A stretch of DNA of 11,713 nt, taken from positions 1-11,713 of the forward strand of contig JAUXHF010000027.1 in NCBI GenBank assembly GCA_030621685.1, written 5' to 3'. The DNA comes from Spirochaetota bacterium (lineage in GTDB: Bacteria; Spirochaetota; UBA12135; COTS27). The notes below the pieces were generated by a model that was given only the letters and a program-made list of their open reading frames with translations, was not told the DNA's origin and searched no databases. Below, in pieces: positions 1 through 5,285 of the stretch. A program made the translations under genes and the position numbers. Position 1 is the first letter of the stretch, and each line of letters begins with the position of its first letter.

Positions 1-12
1 CGAGAGAGCGTA

Positions 13-804
13 GTGTGGGAAGCTCTTTGGGAGGAAAAAGGACAAGACCTTCTAACAAGAATAGAGAGGCCAGAAAAACAGCCAGTGTTGCTGCCAGTAG
101 TTCAAGAGAAATTTCTTAAGAAGCAAAAATTCTTCTTCATTGCAGAATGCAAAAAAGCATCACCCTCGAAAGGCTTAATACGTAAAAACTACGATGCCTT
201 AGCTTTGGCCTTAGCCTATGAAAGAGCCGGCGCTTCGGCTATTTCGGTGCTTACCGAAAGCATGTATTTTCAAGGAAGCCTGCAGGATCTTGCAACAGTG
301 AGCAGGCAAGTCTCGTTGCCTGTTTTAAGAAAAGACTTCATGGTACATCCAGCCCAGTTTCTTCAGGCTAAAGAGCGGGGCGCGAAGCTTTGCTTGCTTA
401 TTGTGAGGCTGCTTTCAGCCCAGCGCCTGAGAACGTTTTTGAAACTATCAGCGGAACTCTTGCTTACGCCATTGGTGGAAGTCTATGATGAGAACGAAGC
501 GGCTAGCGCCGTAGAGGCTTTGCAAGAAACAGGCTTAGAAGCACATGCCTTTATAGGCATTAATAGCCGTAATCTTAGGGATTTCAAAGTATCTTTGCCC
601 AATTTGTTTCAGGTAAAAGAGTATCTTTTGCGGCGCAGTCATGTTGCGCTCATCGCTGAATCAGGGATAGCCGATGGGGCGAGCTTAGTGGCTTTGCGAG
701 AAGAGGGATTTTCTGGCGCGCTTGTGGGCGAATCGTTACTCCGAAGCGAATCTCCGGGCGAGGCCCTTCAAAAAATGTTAGCTAAGCTGGGCCATGCCTC
801 TTAA
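13..804 (+). CDS. trpC: Indole-3-glycerol phosphate synthase
   Basis: Cytosolic TIM-barrel enzyme that closes the indole ring, converting CdRP to indole-3-glycerol phosphate in tryptophan synthesis. Family signatures are visible: ECKKASPSKG at about residues 45-54 (catalytic E45 and K47), SVLTE and YFQGS at 78-89, LRKDF with catalytic K107, VEV with E156, GINSRNL with N184, ESGI with S217, and VGES near the phosphate site. The 263 residues match the usual family length. The start is uncertain: GTG at 13 has a purine-rich GAGAG a few bases upstream, but the frame is open to base 1, and other family members carry 5-8 more residues before the first catalytic Glu, so the true start may lie outside the window. 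It ends in TAA, and trpF follows in the same frame. Function is near certain from the motifs. Confidence 0.93.
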   Translation: MWEALWEEKGQDLLTRIERPEKQPVLLPVVQEKFLKKQKFFFIAECKKASPSKGLIRKNYDALALALAYERAGASAISVLTESMYFQGSLQDLATVSRQVSLPVLRKDFMVHPAQFLQAKERGAKLCLLIVRLLSAQRLRTFLKLSAELLLTPLVEVYDENEAASAVEALQETGLEAHAFIGINSRNLRDFKVSLPNLFQVKEYLLRRSHVALIAESGIADGASLVALREEGFSGALVGESLLRSESPGEALQKMLAKLGHAS

Positions 805-825
805 GACAGCGCATGCCTTATTTCT

Positions 826-1653
826 TTGCCGGACAGTTTTTTGAAGCGTTCTAAATTTCCTAAGCTAAAAGTTTGCGGGCTTACTCAGGCAGGGGCGATG
901 AGCATGGCAACAGCCTTAGGTTTTGATGCTTGCGGGCTTATTTTCTATGAAGGCTCGCCGCGTGTGCTTACTCTGAAACAAGCGCTCTTTATTATACAAG
1001 GAGCAAAAAAAGAATTATCCGCATTCGTAGCGCCCGGCAAAGAGCCTTTAGCGCTCTTGCCTTTAGTGGGCGTTTTTGTTAATCATCCTTACAGTTTTAT
1101 AGAATCGGCCATTCAGATGCTAAAGCTAAGCGCGGTTCAGTTGCATGGCGAAGAGCCAGCAGAGATGATTGAGCAATTAAGAAAGCAGTTCCCATGTTTA
1201 GCGATATGGAAGGCTTTTCGAGTGAAAGACGAAACAACGCTAGAGCAAGCCCAAAATAGCTATGGCGATCTTTTTTTCAAAGGGACAAGGGCGGTAAAAG
1301 AGGGTATTCAAAATAAAGATGAAAACAATAAAAAAAATGCTGCTTGGCTGTATAGAAACAAAAAACAAGTTTTAGAACATGCCGTGCTGATAGATTTTTA
1401 CACAAAAGGCCAGCATGGAGGTACGGGCGAAAGTTTGCCAGATGCCCTCATTCAGCCATGGGTAGATAAGGCGAAAAACAGCATTCTTGCTGGCGGCATT
1501 GGCCCGGGTAACGTAGGAAGATTTTTAGCTTTTAACCCCTATTGCCTTGATGTCAATTCCAAAGTGGAGCATTCGCCGGGCATAAAAAATGTGGCTAAAC
1601 TTAAACAGCTTATTCAAAAATATCAAGCGTATTATAATGATAATGTGAAATAA
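826..1653 (+). CDS. trpF: Phosphoribosylanthranilate isomerase, enlarged
   Basis: Isomerises phosphoribosylanthranilate to CdRP, the step just before TrpC. Visible motifs are LKVCGLT with catalytic C17, SPR at 44-46, VQLHGEE at 104-110, VLIDFYTKGQHGGTG with the general-acid Asp at 190, LAGGIGPGNV at 221-230, and DVNSKVE near 242, where the family usually reads DVSSGVE. At 275 residues it is about 65-75 longer than typical TrpF. The excess is an insert near 58-76 and a Lys/Asn-rich stretch at about 150-183. The start is weakly supported: TTG at 826 or TTG at 841, neither with a Shine-Dalgarno. It lies 21 nt after the trpC stop and in the same frame, so translation probably depends on trpC, by coupling or readthrough. 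Some bacteria fuse these two domains into one TrpCF protein. Confidence 0.88.
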   Translation: MPDSFLKRSKFPKLKVCGLTQAGAMSMATALGFDACGLIFYEGSPRVLTLKQALFIIQGAKKELSAFVAPGKEPLALLPLVGVFVNHPYSFIESAIQMLKLSAVQLHGEEPAEMIEQLRKQFPCLAIWKAFRVKDETTLEQAQNSYGDLFFKGTRAVKEGIQNKDENNKKNAAWLYRNKKQVLEHAVLIDFYTKGQHGGTGESLPDALIQPWVDKAKNSILAGGIGPGNVGRFLAFNPYCLDVNSKVEHSPGIKNVAKLKQLIQKYQAYYNDNVK

Positions 1654-1730
1654 CGCGAATAATAAGAATGCGCAGCCAAGAATGCAGAGCCGTAAAGATA
1701 ATACTGAAATAAATACCCTAAGCTTTAGCT

Positions 1731-1763
1731 GCTAAGAAACATGTAAACAAGAGATGTTTTAGC
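1731..1763 (+). terminator. Hairpin downstream of trpF
   Basis: GCTAAGAAACAT (1731-1742) and ATGTTTTAGC (1754-1763) pair over 10 bp with a two-base bulge and an 11-nt loop. It lies about 80 nt after the trpF stop. No U-run follows, so a classical intrinsic terminator is doubtful; it could be a transcript 3' end stabiliser or part of a trpB leader structure. Confidence 0.35.
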
Positions 1764-1770
1764 AAATTAT

Positions 1771-1890
1771 ACAGAGCTTGCTTAAAATATTTTTAAGATG
1801 GACAAGTTTTTTTATGCTGAAGCTATGAAAAAAACTTATAATTATTGTTACGTGAGGAAAGCAAAGTTTTTTCTTCGAAATTCAAGCAAG
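1771..1890 (+). repeat. Upstream decayed copy of trpB leader and start
   Basis: This is the first member of an imperfect tandem pair; the second starts at 1895. Shared blocks in order are ACAGAGCTTGC, TTTTTAAGATG, a T-rich stretch, ATGAAAAAA, TATTGTTA, a start-like GTG (ATG in the second copy), and CGAAATT. The period is 124 nt at the left and 130 nt after a small insertion in the second copy. This copy includes an altered version of the first dozen codons of trpB: GTG at 1852 corresponds to the trpB ATG at 1982. The copy is no longer open beyond 1920. Confidence 0.7.
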
Positions 1891-1920
1891 CTAAACAGAG
1901 CTTGCCCAAGATGTTTTTAA
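1825..1920 (+). CDS. Possible 31-residue leader ORF in first repeat copy
   Basis: ATG at 1825 opens 31 codons, beginning MKKTYNYCYVRKAKFF and ending ACPRCF, with TAA at 1918. There is no Trp codon, so it is not a classical trp attenuator peptide, and no convincing Shine-Dalgarno precedes it. It is the counterpart of the 8-codon ORF at 1955 in the second repeat copy, with that ORF's stop changed to a Tyr codon so that it runs into the degraded trpB-like start. It may simply be decay of a duplicated gene start. Confidence 0.2.
   Translation: MKKTYNYCYVRKAKFFLRNSSKLNRACPRCF
1886..1905 (+). other. Perfect hairpin at the repeat junction
   Basis: GCAAGCT (1886-1892) and AGCTTGC (1899-1905) form a perfect 7-bp stem around a 6-nt loop AAACAG. 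It straddles the joint between the two tandem copies, about 80 nt before trpB. In the upstream copy the matching left arm is altered (GCAAATT), so the hairpin is intact only here. No U-run follows. Confidence 0.45.
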
Positions 1921-2026
1921 GATGAACCATTACAATTCTTTTTATATTGAAAGTATGAAAAAACATCATAAATATTGTTAAATGAAGAAAAAAACAGAAG
2001 TTTTCCGCCGAAATTACCTAAAAAAG
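1895..2026 (+). repeat. Downstream copy of repeat, containing trpB start
   Basis: Second member of the tandem pair. It contains the ATG used by trpB and its first 15 codons. Compared with the first copy it has about six extra bases near 1925-1940 and TAA where the first copy reads TAC, just before the start codon. Similarity is patchy but collinear over the whole unit, including the in-phase ATGAAAAAA block. Confidence 0.7.
1955..1981 (+). CDS. Possible 8-residue leader ORF abutting trpB
   Basis: ATG at 1955 opens MKKHHKYC, then TAA at 1979-1981 directly followed by the trpB ATG at 1982 in the same frame. GAAAG just before 1955 is a weak ribosome site, whereas nothing like a Shine-Dalgarno lies 5-12 nt before 1982. 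This suggests, without proving, that ribosomes ending on this ORF restart on trpB. It contains two His codons and no Trp. Confidence 0.35.
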   Translation: MKKHHKYC

Positions 2027-3286
2027 AGATGCTTTGGAGAATTCGGGGGGCGGTATGTGCCAGAATTACTTATTCAAGCCTTAGATGATCTTGAGGCTTG
2101 TTACCTGCAGGCTAAAACTGATAGCCACTTTCAGCGAGAGCTTAAGAGTGTTCTGCAAAGTTATGGGGGCAGGCCCACGCCACTTTTGTTTGCCAAAAAT
2201 CTGAGTGAGGAGCTAACTGAACTTCGAGAGAGCAGAAAAAGCTCTGCTTTAAGGAAGCAGCGGAAACAGCCGCTTAAAATTTATATTAAAAACGAAGGAA
2301 TTCTTCATACGGGGGCACATAAGCTAAACAACGTACTGGGCCAGGCTTTGCTTTGCATGCGAATGGGAAAACGAGAGCTTGTGGCAGAGACAGGGGCGGG
2401 GCAGCATGGTTTAGCGGTGGCTTCAGTGGCGGCGAAATTCAAGCTAGCTGCCAAAATCTTCATGGGCGAGGAGGATTACTTCCGGCAGTACCCCAATGTA
2501 TATGCCATGAAAAATCTTGGTGCCAAGGTCATCATGGTCTCCGATGGCACACGAAGGCTTAAAGATGCCGTGAATGCCGCCATGAAATATTGGATAGAAA
2601 ATTTAAAAACCACGCATTACTTATTAGGATCTGCTTTAGGGCCCTTTCCGTACCCGCTTTTAGTGCGAGACTTCCAATCTGTCATTGGCGTTGAGGCGAA
2701 AAAACAGCTTAAACAGGCCGAGGGAAGATTGCCGGATTTGCTCTGTGCTTGCGTTGGCGGTGGTTCAAACTCTTTAGGTTTTTTTACGCCCTTTCTTAGC
2801 GATGCTAAGGTTGCTATGCTGGGCATAGAGGCTGGTGGCAAAAGCATGAAACTAGGAGAACATGCTTCTCGCATGAAAGAACCCAAGCTGGGCATTGTGC
2901 AAGGGTATAAATCGTATTTTATTCAAAATGCAGATGGGCAAGTCCAGCCCACGCATTCTATTTCGGCAGGATTAGATTACCCGGGCATTGCTCCAGAGTT
3001 AGCCTATCTCCATCAGCAGGGACGTGTGAAATTTCTTTCGGCTAGCGATAAGGAGGCTTTGGAAGGATTTCGCAAGCTTTCTGAAAAAGAAGGTATTTCT
3101 CCGGCGCTTGAATGCGCTCATGTTATTGGAAAACTTCCTGTGATTATCCAGCGCTATCCTGAAGCATCGTTTATTTGTGTCAATATTAGTGGTCGGGGCG
3201 ATAAGGATATTTTCATCACGGCAAAGCATTTAGATAAAGATGCTTGGAGGGAATTTTTGAAACGTGAACTTCGTTCTCTTCGTTAG
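1982..3286 (+). CDS. trpB: Tryptophan synthase beta chain
   Basis: PLP enzyme that condenses indole with serine to make tryptophan, working as an alpha2-beta2 complex with TrpA. Clear signatures are FGEFGGRYVPE at 18-28, GRPTPL near 63, HTGAHKLNNVLGQALL with PLP-binding K114, AETGAGQHG with the catalytic Glu at 136, RDFQSVIGVE, CVGGGSNSLG for the cofactor phosphate, and SGRGDKD near the C-terminus. This is the classical TrpB1 type. At 434 residues it is longer than usual (about 390-410). The excess is the N-terminus and a basic insert near 78-97 just before the KNEGILHTGAHK segment, where most homologues read KREDLNHTGAHK. The ATG abuts a tiny upstream ORF and has no Shine-Dalgarno; the start lies within a duplicated segment. 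Confidence 0.95.
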   Translation: MKKKTEVFRRNYLKKRCFGEFGGRYVPELLIQALDDLEACYLQAKTDSHFQRELKSVLQSYGGRPTPLLFAKNLSEELTELRESRKSSALRKQRKQPLKIYIKNEGILHTGAHKLNNVLGQALLCMRMGKRELVAETGAGQHGLAVASVAAKFKLAAKIFMGEEDYFRQYPNVYAMKNLGAKVIMVSDGTRRLKDAVNAAMKYWIENLKTTHYLLGSALGPFPYPLLVRDFQSVIGVEAKKQLKQAEGRLPDLLCACVGGGSNSLGFFTPFLSDAKVAMLGIEAGGKSMKLGEHASRMKEPKLGIVQGYKSYFIQNADGQVQPTHSISAGLDYPGIAPELAYLHQQGRVKFLSASDKEALEGFRKLSEKEGISPALECAHVIGKLPVIIQRYPEASFICVNISGRGDKDIFITAKHLDKDAWREFLKRELRSLR

Positions 3287-3426
3287 CATCAGGTGGTTGT
3301 TTTTTAAAAAGTTTAAGGGGTAAGAGCTAGCATTTTTTATCGATTAACGTGGGCTGATATATGTATGAATTATAACAAAAACAAAGAACAAGAACAAAAG
3401 TAGCTATTTTAATTTTTACAAGATAT
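3287..3426 (+). other. trpB-trpA spacer
   Basis: This 140-nt gap is unusual, because trpB and trpA commonly overlap or nearly touch. It contains T- and A-runs just after trpB (near 3300-3312), a GCTAGC palindrome near 3328, and an A/C-rich, probably unstructured tract at about 3373-3400. Only tiny ORFs are present. No convincing promoter or strong terminator was found. The trpA start is preceded only by a weak purine stretch. Confidence 0.5.
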
Positions 3427-4224
3427 ATGAAGAACAAATTTGATATTAAATTTTCTGCAGCCAAAGCAGAGGGGAAGAAAATTCAGCTTATGGCACATAT
3501 GCTTGCTGGCTATCCCAGTGTTTCTGTAAACAAAGAGACGGCCTGGGCTATGGAGCAAGCGGGCGCTGATTATTTAGAACTTCAGTTGCCATTCTCCGAT
3601 CCTTTGGCGGATGGGCCGGTTATTATGCGGGGCAATCACCATGCCTTGAAGAAAAATTTTTCGCTTGAAAAAGGCTTTAGGCTAATAGAAGATTTGGCCT
3701 CGGGGCAAAATATGCCTATTTTTGTTATGAGCTACTATAATTTGCCGTTTGTGTTTGGCCTAGAGAAGTTCATGGGCATACTTGAACAAGTGGGCGTTAG
3801 TGGTGTTATTATCCCTGATATTCCTTTCGATGATGAAAGCGAGGAGTATATCCAGCGCATGTCAGCTTTTAAGCTGCATGCGGCCTTAGTTATTTCGCCG
3901 GGAACTTCCAGTAAGCGGCTCAAGGCTATTGGGAAGAAGGCTAGCGGCTTTGTATATACTACGCTTCGCACGGGAATTACCGGAGCCAAGCAAACACTTA
4001 GCCATGAGGGGTTAACGCAGTTTAAAAAAATAAGGAGGGCTTTTCCTAAAAAGCTAGCCTTAGCCGCAGGCTTTGGCATTTCTCGCCCAGAGCATGTGAA
4101 AGCCTTAGAGGGCAAGGTAGACATCGCTGTTATTGGAAGCAAGCTTATCTTGCTTACTGTGGAACGTGGCCCTTTAGCTGTTGGGGAATTTATTTCTTCA
4201 ATTGTTTCTTCAATTGTTTCTTGA
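3427..4224 (+). CDS. trpA: Tryptophan synthase alpha chain
   Basis: TIM-barrel subunit that splits indole-3-glycerol phosphate to indole and glyceraldehyde-3-phosphate and channels indole to TrpB. Visible features are LELQLPFSDPLADGPVI with catalytic E51 and D62, the MSYYN segment near 102, GVIIPDIPFDDE near 125, and RTGITG near 180 on the substrate-covering loop. Several normally fixed positions differ: LELGVPFSDP is LELQLPFSDP here, and the usual APTT is SPGTS. The 265 residues are standard for the family. The C-terminus carries a duplicated 12-nt unit giving SSIVSSIVS. The stop is TGA, which shows that TGA is a real stop in this organism. ATG at 3427 has no good Shine-Dalgarno. Confidence 0.95.
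   Translation: MKNKFDIKFSAAKAEGKKIQLMAHMLAGYPSVSVNKETAWAMEQAGADYLELQLPFSDPLADGPVIMRGNHHALKKNFSLEKGFRLIEDLASGQNMPIFVMSYYNLPFVFGLEKFMGILEQVGVSGVIIPDIPFDDESEEYIQRMSAFKLHAALVISPGTSSKRLKAIGKKASGFVYTTLRTGITGAKQTLSHEGLTQFKKIRRAFPKKLALAAGFGISRPEHVKALEGKVDIAVIGSKLILLTVERGPLAVGEFISSIVSSIVS
4195..4222 (+). repeat. 12-nt tandem repeat at trpA 3' end
   Basis: TCTTCAATTGTT occurs twice in succession and a third copy begins before the stop. It encodes SSIV units at the TrpA C-terminus. The length is a multiple of three, so copy change would lengthen the tail without shifting the frame. Confidence 0.7.
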
Positions 4225-4275
4225 TTTTTTGGCGGCTGTCTTTTTCTAAATTATTTTTAGATATGAGAGCTAAAA

Positions 4276-4338
4276 CTTAATATTAAGCCCCTTAATATCC
4301 GATATTAAGCTTGATAGGCTTATCAGGCTTCTTTCTTT
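4276..4338 (+). terminator. Overlapping hairpins after trpA, probable terminator
   Basis: Three elements are stacked. The 12-nt palindrome CTTAATATTAAG is at 4276-4287. A perfect 8-bp hairpin pairs CTTAATAT (4291-4298) with ATATTAAG (4302-4309) around CCG. A 10-bp hairpin with one G-T pair joins AAGCTTGATA (4307-4316) to TATCAGGCTT (4321-4330) around GGCT and is followed by CTTTCTTT. The last resembles an intrinsic terminator for the trp genes. The second and third share bases 4307-4309, so they compete at that edge. Confidence 0.5.
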
Positions 4339-4404
4339 AGCTTGCATAACAGCAGGTATGCACAAAGGCTGGGGTATGAAAGATATGGCTTTTTTACGAG
4401 AAAT

Positions 4405-4453
4405 TTTTACGTAAAATCTTAGCTTAAAGCCTAGGCAAGTACAAGCTAAGGTT
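4405..4453 (+). promoter_or_regulatory. Inverted repeats upstream of the 4478 gene
   Basis: A 12-nt palindrome TTTTACGTAAAA lies at 4405-4416. Overlapping it, CTTAGCTT (4418-4425) and AAGCTAAG (4443-4450) pair, extended to about 11 bp including one T-G pair, around a loop that itself holds the palindrome GCCTAGGC (4429-4436). The position 25-70 nt before the ATG at 4478 suits an operator or a 5' UTR structure. There is no direct evidence for either. Confidence 0.35.
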
Positions 4454-4477
4454 AAGACTAAGCCCGATGAAATAACT

Positions 4478-5167
4478 ATGGATATTTTGAAGACTAGAAA
4501 AATAAAGCTGCTTCGACTAAGCATGCCCATCATGTCCATAGCGGCTATGTTTTTCCTTATAACTCTGTTTTTTGCTGATACGGCAGAAGCGAGGAAGCTT
4601 CGCTATAAAGAAGAATTTTACAATCTGTACTACTTGCCGCAGAAATATACCACTGAAGACCTAGCAAGAAATCTCTACTGGCTGCAATATGCTAGGAAAG
4701 CAGAGTTTGCCCCGCCCATTCAAGCGCTGTTTGTTCAAGAAAAGGCGGATGCTTACCAGAAATACAAGAGGCTGCTTAACATGCATATTGGGTATCTGCT
4801 TAGCAAGAATTGGGTGTTTTCGGCAGCACGTTTCGATAAACATCGGCCGGTGTTCTTTAATTTGGACTATAGCAAAGATATTTTGGAGTCTTTAAAAATA
4901 GCAGAAGGGCTTTATGAGATAGCCTTAGCCGAATGGGAGTATACTGTTTCGCAGTATGAGGCGGCACAATCATTTGGAACACGGACACAGGGCCTTGAGT
5001 TTTTAGAACAGGAGCTGTATAAAATTTATACAAGAGAAATAGATTACGAGCGTGTTATAAATCGCCAGCTAAAGAAATTACGGGCTAGCCGTGCTTATTT
5101 TGAAAGTGAGGGCAGACTTCCTGCGCCTGTCTTAGATGAGACTTCGCCGGCAGCCTATATTAGATAG
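4478..5167 (+). CDS. Exported protein of unknown function, spirochaete-like family
   Basis: The N-terminus is a good signal peptide: basic residues at 6-13, a hydrophobic core at about 14-33, and an AEA cleavage site after residue 38, so the product is probably periplasmic. The mature part of about 190 residues looks helical and is rich in Tyr, Leu, Lys and Glu. Recognisable stretches include YYLPQKYTTEDLARNLYWL near 50-69, a middle section ending FDKHRPVFFNLDY near 119-131, and LESLKIAEGLYEIALAEWEY near 136-155. From memory these resemble a conserved periplasmic protein of treponemes and related spirochaetes; a link to flagellar sheath proteins such as FcpA is only a guess. It stands alone, convergent with purC. 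The start codon lacks a strong Shine-Dalgarno. The function cannot be named. Confidence 0.75.
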   Translation: MDILKTRKIKLLRLSMPIMSIAAMFFLITLFFADTAEARKLRYKEEFYNLYYLPQKYTTEDLARNLYWLQYARKAEFAPPIQALFVQEKADAYQKYKRLLNMHIGYLLSKNWVFSAARFDKHRPVFFNLDYSKDILESLKIAEGLYEIALAEWEYTVSQYEAAQSFGTRTQGLEFLEQELYKIYTREIDYERVINRQLKKLRASRAYFESEGRLPAPVLDETSPAAYIR

Positions 5168-5201
5168 CTAGGTTAAATAAAATAAAGGAAACGATGTAAA
5201 G

Positions 5202-5285
5202 TGGAAGTATGAAATCCTTGCTGGCAATATTCTGATACAAAAAGGATGTAACGCCATGCTCCATGCTAATTGGGGGCGATTAATT
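5202..5285 (-). pseudogene. Decayed partial copy of purC 3' region
   Basis: This 84-nt segment matches purC coding sequence at 5343-5416 in the same orientation. The first 19 bases are identical (TGGAAGTATGAAATCCTTG on the plus strand), followed by long shared blocks such as GGATGTAACGCCATGCT and GCGATTAATT. It carries about five scattered substitutions in its main body, an internal 7-nt duplication (CATGCTC) and a one-base indel. The minus-strand reading of the LAWRYILLYQ section is therefore frameshifted and non-coding. The purC stop at 5280-5282 lies inside this copy. It fills most of the gap between the convergent genes. Confidence 0.8.

Noticed and set aside
1825..1981. Classical trp attenuator with leader peptide upstream of trpB
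   Set aside because: Neither mini-ORF contains a Trp codon, and there is no terminator hairpin with U-run between them and trpB. No tryptophan-sensing mechanism can be supported.
802..1981. TAA reassigned as a sense codon, because two genes are preceded by an in-frame TAA
   Set aside because: trpF, purC, holA, the first lipoprotein and lpxA all end in TAA at the expected family length, so TAA is a normal stop here.
2617..2895. Minus-strand ORF inside trpB
   Set aside because: It is wholly within a certain gene and has no motif support, so it is a shadow frame.
4270..4539. Minus-strand 89-codon ORF across the trpA downstream spacer
   Set aside because: It runs through the hairpin cluster and into the signal-peptide coding region of the plus-strand gene, with no ribosome site or family resemblance.
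5168..5279. Shared terminator between the convergent genes
   Set aside because: Only very short imperfect stems were found; the interval is mostly the decayed purC fragment.
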